Source of the DNA: Marinobacter sp. NP-4(2019)
GTDB taxonomy: Bacteria; Pseudomonadota; Gammaproteobacteria; Pseudomonadales; Oleiphilaceae
DNA: 64,000 nt
Direction of reading: 5' to 3'
Assembly (NCBI RefSeq): GCF_003994855.1
Contig: NZ_CP034142.1
Span: 2,480,001-2,544,000 of the forward strand
The first letter of the stretch is position 1. Every line of letters begins with the position of its first letter. The position numbers were made by a program, and so were the translations under genes. The notes beneath the pieces were generated by a model that worked only from the letters and a program-made list of their open reading frames with translations, searched no databases and was not told the origin of the DNA. Below, one piece after another: positions 35,588 to 45,100 of the stretch.

Positions 35588-37450
35588 ATGAATGTCAGAA
35601 AGTCTTCCGCCGGCCAGCCAAGCTTCCTCGAAGAGTTCCAAACTGCCGTTTTCACCTACCCGGCAACTATCGCGCTATGGTCACGCAATAAAACGATGAC
35701 CTACCAGGAACTCGATCGGGACGCACGGATCCTGCAGACCCGACTGGCCGAACTGGGAATTGAACGTGGCACGCCAGTCGCAATTCACGCCAAGGACCGG
35801 ATGTTGGCAATTGTCGCCATGATTGCAACGCTTCGTTACGGCTGCGCCTATTTACCGCTCGACCCACTCTATCCTGAGGATCGTCTCAGCTACATGGTCA
35901 GCCACGCGAACGTCCCCCTGACCATCACTGACAATGACGAGTTTCGGTCGCCGATAGGACTTCAACTCGACCTCCGTCAGGTTTCGTTTGCGGACACGTC
36001 GCTACCTTCTCCGGAAGAATCTCCGGAACATTGCCCCGTCACGCCCGAGAGCAACGCCTATGTGATCTACACCTCGGGCTCCACCGGTGTTCCGAAAGGA
36101 GTGTTAATGAATCACGGCACGCTCGATAACCTGATTCACTGGCAAAACAGTCATTACGACATTGGGACACACTACCGCACCCTGCAATTCTCCTCCTTGA
36201 GTTTTGATGTTTCTTTTCAGGAAATTTTTTCCACCCTGACTCAGGGGGGAACCCTGTACCTGATTGACAGTGAGACCAAGCAGGACTTTCACCGCTTGCT
36301 CGAATTCATCGATGAACACCGGATAGAACGCATCTTTCTCCCGTACATTGCCCTACTGCAACTGATCATGTGGGCAAACCGGCTTAAGCGCTATCCCGCG
36401 ACTCTGAAAGAAATTATCACGGCAGGTGAACAACTGGTGGTCAGTCGGGAATTGCGTACCGCTTTCAATGCCATGGAAAACGCCTCCCTATACAATCAGT
36501 ATGGCCCGTGCGAAACCCACGTAGTGAGTGAACAGCAGTTACATTGGCCTGCTGATGAGTGGCCTGCCCTGCCTCCGATCGGAAAAGCCATCGACCACGC
36601 AGAACTGTTGATCCTTGATGAGCAAAAACAGCCGGTCAGCGCGGGAGAGTTGGGTGAACTTTACATTGCCGGGCCAGTCTTGGCTCACGGCTATATCAAC
36701 AGCCCGGAGCAGACGGAACAACGCTTTGTCACGTTGACCGGGCCGGGTTTCAGTAGACCCAAAAGAGCATACAGGACAGGGGACCTGGTCAGTCTTAACG
36801 ACGATGGCGAACTGCTCTACCGGGGGCGGATCGACAATCAGGTAAAGATCAATGGCTACCGTGTCGAGCTCAGCGAGGTGGAAGCCAGGCTATTGGATAC
36901 CGGTCTGGTCGAAGAGGCAGCCGTAGCCGTTCAGGAAATCCAGGGCCAGAAGAAGCTGGTGGCATTCGTGACTGGCGTGCACGGTTCAGCCAATACGGAG
37001 GCATTGCTCAAGCAGGCATTGGGCAAGTCGGTCCCTGCCTACATGATCCCCGCCCAATATCATTGGCTTAACGAGCTCAGGAAGACACCCTCTGGCAAGA
37101 TTGACCGAAAATCAATGGTTGAGGCACTCGACAGCCCAACCATCCTTACCTCGGCTGACAGGGGTGTTAGTGCCGAGAGCTTACTGTCGATCATACAGGC
37201 CCAGTTGAACAAACCGGACCTGACCACCGATGACAACCTGCAGGATCAGGGCATGGATTCGCTGGCAGCCAACCGAATTGCAGCCACACTTTACGAACAA
37301 CAAGGACTGGCCGTTCCGGTCTATTCCCTGTTCCAGTATCGCACTGTCGGACAGTTTCTTGATTACGCCCTGTCCCGACACGCTGTGCGGACACCCAATC
37401 AAGCGGGTCAACCTGACGCCAGCCTGGACACCGGCTCCCCCGGGATGTAG
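35588..37450 (+). CDS. NRPS loading unit: adenylation domain and peptidyl carrier protein
   Basis: A 620-residue A-PCP unit. A-domain motifs are A3 YTSGSTGVPKG (about 160-170), A5 YNQYGPCETHVV, A7 YRTGDLV, A8 RIDNQVKINGYRVELSEVE and A10 KTPSGKIDRK. The carrier motif QGMDSL has its Ser at 558. Reading the Stachelhaus positions by eye gives D-V-Q-F-I-A-Q-V-V-K, closest to proline-type codes I remember. The ORF ends at a TAG (37448-37450), but the minus-one frame continues straight into the KS sequence (DVAIIG before MAVRVPG). The stop therefore probably reflects a one-base loss in the CCCCCGGG run at 37437-37444, and this unit was likely fused to the PKS. Confidence 0.92.
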   Translation: MNVRKSSAGQPSFLEEFQTAVFTYPATIALWSRNKTMTYQELDRDARILQTRLAELGIERGTPVAIHAKDRMLAIVAMIATLRYGCAYLPLDPLYPEDRLSYMVSHANVPLTITDNDEFRSPIGLQLDLRQVSFADTSLPSPEESPEHCPVTPESNAYVIYTSGSTGVPKGVLMNHGTLDNLIHWQNSHYDIGTHYRTLQFSSLSFDVSFQEIFSTLTQGGTLYLIDSETKQDFHRLLEFIDEHRIERIFLPYIALLQLIMWANRLKRYPATLKEIITAGEQLVVSRELRTAFNAMENASLYNQYGPCETHVVSEQQLHWPADEWPALPPIGKAIDHAELLILDEQKQPVSAGELGELYIAGPVLAHGYINSPEQTEQRFVTLTGPGFSRPKRAYRTGDLVSLNDDGELLYRGRIDNQVKINGYRVELSEVEARLLDTGLVEEAAVAVQEIQGQKKLVAFVTGVHGSANTEALLKQALGKSVPAYMIPAQYHWLNELRKTPSGKIDRKSMVEALDSPTILTSADRGVSAESLLSIIQAQLNKPDLTTDDNLQDQGMDSLAANRIAATLYEQQGLAVPVYSLFQYRTVGQFLDYALSRHAVRTPNQAGQPDASLDTGSPGM

Positions 37451-37461
37451 CGATTATTGGC

Positions 37462-40400
37462 ATGGCCGTTCGTGTTCCCGGCGCCGAGTCACTCGACACG
37501 TTCTGGCAGAACCTCGTGGATGCAAAGGAGAGTATTACCTTTTTCGCTCCTCCGGACAGTGAGGATAACGTCGTCAATGCCCGCGGCGTGTTAAACGACC
37601 CGCTGGGCTTTGACGACCGCCTGTTTGGTATCAGCCCGATTGAGGCGGAATTTATTGATCCGCAACAACGTCTGTTGTTGGAGCTTGGCTGGCATGCGTT
37701 GGAGAACGCAGGGTATGACCCGGAACAGTTCGCCGGACGAATTGGCGTCTATTGCGGCGTCGGCAACAATACTTACTATCTGAACAATGTTCTCAGGAAC
37801 GAGGAAAAACTTGAGGACTATGGTCCCCTGCAGGCCATGGTCGCCAATGAAAAAGATTACGCCGCCACACGACTGGCCCATAAACTGAACCTTGTCGGCC
37901 CGGCACTGAGTATTCACACCGCCTGTTCAACCTCTCTGGTTGCGGTTGCCGAAGCCGTCGAAGCCATCCGTCACGGTCGCTGTGACATTGCGATCGCCGG
38001 CGGGGCATCGTTGACCTTTCCCCAGCAACAACCGCACACCCATCAGGAAGGCAGCATCTATACTCGTGATGGCCACACCCGGCCTTTTGACAAGGACAGC
38101 TCGGGAACGGTGTTCAGCGATGGCGGCGGTCTGATTGTTCTCAAGCGCCTGGACGAAGCCCGGAAAGATCAGGATTATATTTACGCCGCTATCAGCGGTA
38201 TTGCCGTCAATAATGATGGCGCGGAAAAAGGCAGTTTCTCAGCCCCCAGCGTGCAGGGGCAAAAATCCGTCATCCAGGCGGCGCTGAAGGATTCAAAAGT
38301 CAACGCCAGCGCCATTGGCTATGTAGAAGCTCATGGCACTGCGACACCGATCGGCGACCCGATTGAGGTATCCGCACTGAGCGCAGCCTTTGCCGACCAT
38401 ACAAGTGCCACCCAGTTTTGCAAACTGGGCTCCGTGAAAAGCAATTTCGGGCACCTTACGGCCGGCGCGGGCGTCATTGGTCTTATAAAGTGTGCGCTGG
38501 CCATTGATCGCGGAAAAATACCGCAATCCATCAATTTTGAGTCGCCCAACCCCGAGCTGAACCTCGATAAAACCCCCTTTGTGATCGCCAACACCACCTG
38601 CGATTGGGCCGCCCCCAGAACGCAGCGAATCGCCGGCGTCAGTTCATTCGGCATTGGCGGAACAAATGCCCATGCGATTCTCAAGGGAGTAGACACGGGG
38701 ATGCAGCCGGCGCGAACGCTGCCCCCCCGGTGGGTGCCTCTGTGTTTCAGTGCTCAGTCAGGTAAGGCACTGGCCGAAACTCTGACGTCCTATCGCTCAC
38801 TGATCGAAGAGACAGACAGTGGCATGGACAGAGCCGACCTTGCCACCGCCCTTATCCGATGTCGCCGGTCTTTCAGTCACCGACAAACGCTGCCTCAGTC
38901 TGTGACCACGGAAGAATTGATGGCAAGCATTGAAAATGCTGAAGACGTCGAAGCAGCCCTGAAATCACCATCGGTTGTCTTTGCCTTTCCCGGCCAGGGA
39001 AGCCAAGTCACCGGCATGGGCAAGGCTCTGTACGACGTTCCGGCATTCAGGCAGGCCATGGATGACTGTGCCGAAATCCTGCTGGCACAGTATTCCCTGG
39101 ATATAAAATCCCTGATGTTTGATTCCGGAGACCCACTGAAAGATACCGGGAAGACCCAGATCAGTCTCTTCTGCATGGGATACTCCCTGGCCGCCGTATT
39201 GAAAAGTCTGGGCGTCAGTCCTCAAGCGGCCATTGGCCACAGCATCGGGGAACTCGTCGCCGCCACTGTTGCCGGGGTCTTCGATCTGCCCACAGCGATC
39301 CGCGTGATCATGACGCGCGGTGACGTCATGCAGGCACAACCATCAGGCGCCATGGTGGCGGTTCGCGCCAGCCGCGACCAGGTGTCGCCTATGTTGGATA
39401 ATGGCGTCGTAATTGCAGCCGAAAACACCGGTGACAGCTGCACCCTTTCCGGGCAGCACGACGCCATCGAGGCCACCTGTGCAACGCTCGAACAGCAAGG
39501 TATCAAATTCCAGCGACTAAACACGTCCCACGCGTTCCATTCACCGTCCATGGATGCGGCTTCCTCGGCCTTCGCGGACGCGCTGTCCGATGTAACCCTC
39601 AATCCGCCCGGCATAAAATTCATCTCGTGTGTCACAGGCGACTGGATCACCGACCAGCAGGCGACAGACATCCGCTATTGGGCTAATCAGATTCGCCAGC
39701 CGGTGCAGTTTCATGCAGGCGTCAAAACGATTGGCGCCTTAAAAAACCTGATGGTGCTTGAGTGTGGCCCGCGGAGCACCGTCTGCGGCATGGTGATGCA
39801 GAATCTGGACGAAAAATCCGACCTTGCACTGATTCCACTGCTGCCAGAGGCAGGTCAACCCGAGAGAGAAATGCCGTCATTCAGTCAGGGTTTGGGTCAA
39901 GCCTGGTCAGCCGGTCTGACCATTGACTGGCCCTGTGGTGCTCCAAACCCGGCTCTCAGGCCCCGGATGCCCTGTTATCCATTCCAGCATCGAATCCACG
40001 TTATCGAGCCGGCAGCGATGACGGCATTGATGCCAAATGAGACGCCCACTGACGCACCAGTTGAAGTCGCCACCGCTGCAGCCAGTCAACCAATACCGGC
40101 AGGATCCAGCATGAAATACGCCATCATTGAGCAATTGCGCACCCTATTCTCCGATATCTCCGGAATCGATCTCAGTCAGGCTGACGGGGACGCGACGTTC
40201 TTTGAGCTGGGGCTGGACTCGTTATTGCTCACGCAGTCAACGCTCAAGATCAAAAAGAAATTCAAGGTCAATATCACCTTCCGGAAACTGCTCAATGACT
40301 GCGGGAGCCTGAATAAACTGACGGACTATCTGATCAATGAAGGTGTCGCCATAGAAGGAATGCCTTCGCCCACGGTTGAAAAGGCATCATCCCCTGCCCC

Positions 40401-42144
40401 GACTCAACACACCAACCCCACGCTGCTTTCTGCGTCGTCCGCGAGCACTGCAACCTTATCCGGCGCTCCGGGCCATCAGGCATCGACCGGCGACATTCAA
40501 TCCCTTCTGAATCAACAAATGCAGCTTATGCAGGGCCAGTTGGCACTGTTGTCTTCATTGTCCGGGCAAACAGTAAGCAGTGCTCCCGAACAGAAAACCA
40601 CATCGCTCAAGCCCTTCGGTGCGGGTACCCGCATTAACGTAAAACGCAGTAACGACATGACCGTAACCCAGCGGGAAAACTTCAAAAAGTTGTCTGACCG
40701 CTACAACGCCCGCTTTGCGAAATCCAAAAAGTTTGCCCAGGATAACCGCAAGCAACTGGCGGATCCGAGGGTGGTCTCGGGGTTCCGCAATGTCATTAAG
40801 GAAGTGATCTACCCCATCGTGGTTGAGCGTTCCGAGGGTCCCTACCTGTGGGACATTGATGGCGGCAAGCTGATCGACGTCACCTGTGGTTTCGGAAGCA
40901 ACTTTTTTGGCAATTCCGCCCCATTTATCAAGGAAGCCATTGCGCGGCAACTGGATGCTGGTTATGAGATCGGACCTCAACATCCACTGGTTGCCGATGC
41001 TTCACGCCTTTTCTGCCGGGTGACAGGCAATGAACGCGTCGCCTTCTGCAACACCGGTTCGGAAGCGGTTCTTGGGGCAATGCGCCTGGCGAGAACGGTG
41101 ACTGCCAAGGAAAAAGTCGTCATTTTTGAGAACGACTATCACGGCATTCACGATGATGTCGTGGTCACCAGGGATTCCCGCGGTTATGCCGCGCCAGCAG
41201 CTGCCGGGGTTCCCGATTCGGCGGCAAGCAACATGATCGTGCTGGATTACGGCAGTGATGCCTCCCTGGATTATATTCGCGATCATGCCGATGAGATCGC
41301 CGCGATACTTGTCGAACCTGTCCAGAGCCGCAATCCGGACTTGCAACCGAGAGCATTCCTGAACAAAGCCCGCAGCCTCTGCAGTGAACAGCAGATCGCC
41401 CTTATTTTTGACGAAGTGATTACCGGCTTCAGGATTCATGCACGGGGCGCCCAAGGCTACTACGGTATTGACGCTGACATCTGCACTTACGGAAAGGTTG
41501 TCGGAGGTGGATTGCCCATAGGCGTTATTGCTGGTAAGGCCCGGTTCATGGATGCACTGGACGGTGGCCAATGGCAATTCGGAGACGATTCAACGCCCGA
41601 AGTCGGCGTTACCTATTTTGCCGGTACGTTTGTAAGGCACCCTCTGGTTCTCGCAGCGACGGTGGCCGTATTACAGCGCCTCATGGATGAACCCGATATA
41701 CAGACCGAGCTGAACCAGCGTGCGGATCGGATGGTTAATGACATCAATCATTATGCGCAATTGGTGGGTGCCCCGGTAAAAATTGAGCACTGCGGTTCCA
41801 TGTGCAAGATCAAGATTCCGCAGGATATCGCATTTGAGGAACTGATCTACATTATCCTCCGAGAGAAAGGCATCCATGTCTGGGATGCCCGCCCGATGTT
41901 TATCACGACGGCGCATAGCGACGAGGATATAAGCGCAATCGTTACTGCCTTCAAGGAAGCCATGGATGAGATGATTGCCATGGAATTTTTCCCGGTCACC
42001 AAAAGTATGCCTGAAACCCCCGCCAGTCTCGGCCAGAAGCCACCCGTAGAGGGCGCTCGTCTGGGAAGAGATGAATCCGGTAAGGCCGCCTGGTACGTCC
42101 CTTCCAAAACCGACAAAAGCCAGTTTGAAAAATGGACAGGTTAA
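37462..42144 (+). CDS. Type I polyketide synthase with integrated aminotransferase (KS-AT-ACP-AMT)
   Basis: A 1560-residue hybrid. KS (about 1-420): Cys155 (HTACSTSL), His291 (EAHGTATP), His331 (KSNFGHLT). AT (about 500-800): FPGQGSQ, active-site GHSIGE near 594, and SHAFHSP, which points to malonyl-CoA. ACP: ELGLDSLLL, Ser near 919. After a Ser/Ala/Thr linker comes a class III PLP aminotransferase (about 1060-1510): FDEVITGFR, and Lys1345 in YGKVVGGGLPIG as the PLP lysine. No KR, DH or ER is present. The order mirrors the MycA/ItuA type, in which a beta-keto intermediate is transaminated to a beta-amine. The ORF start lacks the KS strand DVAIIG and any Shine-Dalgarno site, supporting fusion with the upstream A-PCP. 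Confidence 0.93.
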   Translation: MAVRVPGAESLDTFWQNLVDAKESITFFAPPDSEDNVVNARGVLNDPLGFDDRLFGISPIEAEFIDPQQRLLLELGWHALENAGYDPEQFAGRIGVYCGVGNNTYYLNNVLRNEEKLEDYGPLQAMVANEKDYAATRLAHKLNLVGPALSIHTACSTSLVAVAEAVEAIRHGRCDIAIAGGASLTFPQQQPHTHQEGSIYTRDGHTRPFDKDSSGTVFSDGGGLIVLKRLDEARKDQDYIYAAISGIAVNNDGAEKGSFSAPSVQGQKSVIQAALKDSKVNASAIGYVEAHGTATPIGDPIEVSALSAAFADHTSATQFCKLGSVKSNFGHLTAGAGVIGLIKCALAIDRGKIPQSINFESPNPELNLDKTPFVIANTTCDWAAPRTQRIAGVSSFGIGGTNAHAILKGVDTGMQPARTLPPRWVPLCFSAQSGKALAETLTSYRSLIEETDSGMDRADLATALIRCRRSFSHRQTLPQSVTTEELMASIENAEDVEAALKSPSVVFAFPGQGSQVTGMGKALYDVPAFRQAMDDCAEILLAQYSLDIKSLMFDSGDPLKDTGKTQISLFCMGYSLAAVLKSLGVSPQAAIGHSIGELVAATVAGVFDLPTAIRVIMTRGDVMQAQPSGAMVAVRASRDQVSPMLDNGVVIAAENTGDSCTLSGQHDAIEATCATLEQQGIKFQRLNTSHAFHSPSMDAASSAFADALSDVTLNPPGIKFISCVTGDWITDQQATDIRYWANQIRQPVQFHAGVKTIGALKNLMVLECGPRSTVCGMVMQNLDEKSDLALIPLLPEAGQPEREMPSFSQGLGQAWSAGLTIDWPCGAPNPALRPRMPCYPFQHRIHVIEPAAMTALMPNETPTDAPVEVATAAASQPIPAGSSMKYAIIEQLRTLFSDISGIDLSQADGDATFFELGLDSLLLTQSTLKIKKKFKVNITFRKLLNDCGSLNKLTDYLINEGVAIEGMPSPTVEKASSPAPTQHTNPTLLSASSASTATLSGAPGHQASTGDIQSLLNQQMQLMQGQLALLSSLSGQTVSSAPEQKTTSLKPFGAGTRINVKRSNDMTVTQRENFKKLSDRYNARFAKSKKFAQDNRKQLADPRVVSGFRNVIKEVIYPIVVERSEGPYLWDIDGGKLIDVTCGFGSNFFGNSAPFIKEAIARQLDAGYEIGPQHPLVADASRLFCRVTGNERVAFCNTGSEAVLGAMRLARTVTAKEKVVIFENDYHGIHDDVVVTRDSRGYAAPAAAGVPDSAASNMIVLDYGSDASLDYIRDHADEIAAILVEPVQSRNPDLQPRAFLNKARSLCSEQQIALIFDEVITGFRIHARGAQGYYGIDADICTYGKVVGGGLPIGVIAGKARFMDALDGGQWQFGDDSTPEVGVTYFAGTFVRHPLVLAATVAVLQRLMDEPDIQTELNQRADRMVNDINHYAQLVGAPVKIEHCGSMCKIKIPQDIAFEELIYIILREKGIHVWDARPMFITTAHSDEDISAIVTAFKEAMDEMIAMEFFPVTKSMPETPASLGQKPPVEGARLGRDESGKAAWYVPSKTDKSQFEKWTG

Positions 42145-42150
42145 CCGATC

Positions 42151-45100
42151 ATGAACACCGCCGTACGGAACTACGTTAACCGTCATGATCCCTTCCAGTT
42201 CGGTGAGCTGGAAGGGACTGTCGAGACCACCGAGTCCCAACGCGAAGTCTGGTTGGCAGCACAATTTGGTGACGATGCCAGCGCAGCGTTCAACGAGTCG
42301 GTGTTTTTGAAGCTTCGGGGCGAGGTCAATCAGGCGGCATTGATATCGGCACTGAACGAGCTTTGGCATCGCCACCATGCGATCCGTGGCTGCTTCAGCA
42401 ACGATGGCAGGGAGATGGTCGTCTACAAGAACCGCCCTGCCCCCATTCAGGTACATGACTATTCAACACTGACACCGCCGCAGAAACAGGAACAACTTGA
42501 GGCGCTGGCACACCAGGTAGTCGTGGAAGCTTTCGATCTTCTGGACGGGCCACTGGCAAGGTTTGATGTTATCCGGTTCGGAGAAACCGACACTCGACTG
42601 CTGCTGACACTGCATCACTCTGTTTGTGATGGCTGGTCTCTTTACATCCTGGCCAGTGAGCTGGGAAGCCTGTATTCAGCCGAAATTGACCCGACAATGT
42701 CTGCGACACTCGACGAACCTCCCTCATACAGTGATTACGCCGAGTGGGAGCGCAGTGAGAAGACACGATCCTTACGTGACCAGAGCCTGAACTACTGGAC
42801 TGAACGCTTTTCCAGTGGCATTCCGACCCTGGACATACCCTACGACAGGCCTCGGCCATTACATCGTAGCTTTGCAGCCTACCGCCTGGATAAAGACCTG
42901 CCGTTTGACTTGCTGAAAGGCCTCAAGGGCCTGTCCGCCCACAACAACAGTACAATCACCACGACGCTGATTGCAGCGTTTGTCGCCTATCTCAACCGAA
43001 TTTCCGGCTGTACGGATATTGTTCTCGGTATCCCCTTTGCCGGCCAAATGGCAAAAGAAGAACACAGCCTTGTGGGGCACTGTGTCAACATTATTCCGCT
43101 CTACGTCTCCGTCTCGGAACAGGACTCGTTCAAGTCGCTTCTTCAGCGAACTCAACAGTGCATGCTGGAAGCTTTTGAGCACCAGTACATTACTTATGGC
43201 ACGTTACTGCAGACTTTGGGGGTATCCCGTGATCCGTCAAAACCTCCATTGGTCTCGGTGTTGTTCAATGTGGATCAGTCCAATCAATCTGATTTCCGGT
43301 TTTCAGGGCTGGATGCACATTTCGAATCCAATCCCCGGGCCTTCGAGAATTTTGACCTCAACCTGAACATCACCCTGCAGGATCAGTCTGCGGTCATGGA
43401 ATGCACCCACAACCTTCAGCTCTGGAACACGGACACCGTGGATCGTCGCATGGACGAGCTGTTGCTGCTTATGCAGGGTGTCCTGACGAACCCGGATCTC
43501 GAGCTGATACGGCTCAACCTCCTACGTGAAAGTGACCTGCACTTCTACCAGTCAGAGTGGGAGACCGTTAATCGATCCTATGATCTGGATACCAGGAGTT
43601 TGCATGGCCTGATCGAAGCGACCGTTGATTGGGTCCCCGATAGCACGGCCCTCGTATTTGAAGGTGGCCAGTTGAGCTACCGCGAACTGGACGATCAGGC
43701 CAATCGACTCGCACACTGGTTGATTGAACAGGGCGTGGGAGCTGAAACGATTGTTCCGATTCTGATGGATCGGTCCCCGGAAATGCTGATTGCAATTAAT
43801 GGTATTTTGAAAGCGGGCGGTGCCTACCTTCCTCTGGACCCTGAACACCCACACGATCGATTGGCTTTTATCCTTAATGAGGTACAGGCCGGGCTCGTAC
43901 TGACTCAGTCAGCTCTTCATGATCGTATACCAGAGAATGCCAAAGCCATTTCCATCGACGGAAATGATCCGGACCTCAGCCAATACAGTCGTACACGACC
44001 AAGCCTTAGCTGTTCGCCGGAGCAGCTCGCCTATGTGATATATACCTCCGGCTCCACCGGTCAACCCAAGGGGGTCATGCTGGAACACCGGTCCATCTGC
44101 AATCACATGCTGTGGATGCTGGAGACGTTCCCCCTCGATCATACCGACTCGGTCGTGCTGAAAACGCCCTATACCTTCGATGTCTCACTCTGTGAGCTGT
44201 TTTTGCCATTAATGACAGGCAGTCGGCTCGTTATAGCCCGGCCCGGTGGACATAAAGACCCGGATTACCTGGTTGGTCTTATTAACCAGCATCAAATTTC
44301 ACACATCCATTTTGTTCCATCCCTGGCCTATTTGTTCCTGGATGCGTGCGAGCAAACTCAGTGCCCCAGCATCCGCCGTTTTCTGCTTACGGGTGAAGCT
44401 GTCAGTACCGAACTGGAAAGCCGGTTTAAAGAAGCCTTTCCGGAAGCGGAATGCTGGAATCTGTATGGCCCAACGGAAGCTGCCGTTCATGCCAGCAGCT
44501 GGCTCTGTGGCCAGGAAACGTCTGATCATACGGTTCCCATAGGAAAGGCCCTGCCGAATACCCGGCTCTATGTCGTAGACAGCCAACTCAACCTGGTACC
44601 TCCCGGGCTGGTAGGTGAGCTGTTAATTGGCGGTGTCCAGGTTGCACGCGGCTATATCAATCGCCCTGAACTCACCGCTGAAAGGTTTGTGGATGACCCT
44701 TTTTCAGAAGAGCCCTTCAAGGCCTACCACACAGGGGATCTGGTAAAAATGCGGCCGGATGGCGTACTGGAATACATCGGCCGGAATGATTTCCAGGTCA
44801 AGGTCAGGGGCTTGCGTATTGAACTGGGGGAAATCGAATCCACCATACTGGGTTACCCGGGCGTTACGCAGTGTGCCGTATTGGCCAGGGAAGACCGTGA
44901 AAAGGACCAGAGACTGGTTGCCTATATCGTAGCCAATACGGACATAACGGACTGGTTACCCAAGTTGAAAGCACATATCGGGCAAACCCTGCCCGATTAC
45001 ATGATGCCCCAACACTTTGTTCAACTGCCCACCCTGCCGCTGGTCTCAAGCGGCAAGGTTGACCGAAAAACCCTGCCTGCACCTGACCTGACAGCAACCG

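Noticed and set aside
37430..37450. Programmed minus-one ribosomal frameshift between A-PCP and PKS
   Set aside because: The C-CCC-GGG sequence does not satisfy the X-XXY-YYZ rule, since the A-site tRNA would mispair, and no downstream stimulator is obvious. A lost base or sequencing error is simpler, though not excluded.
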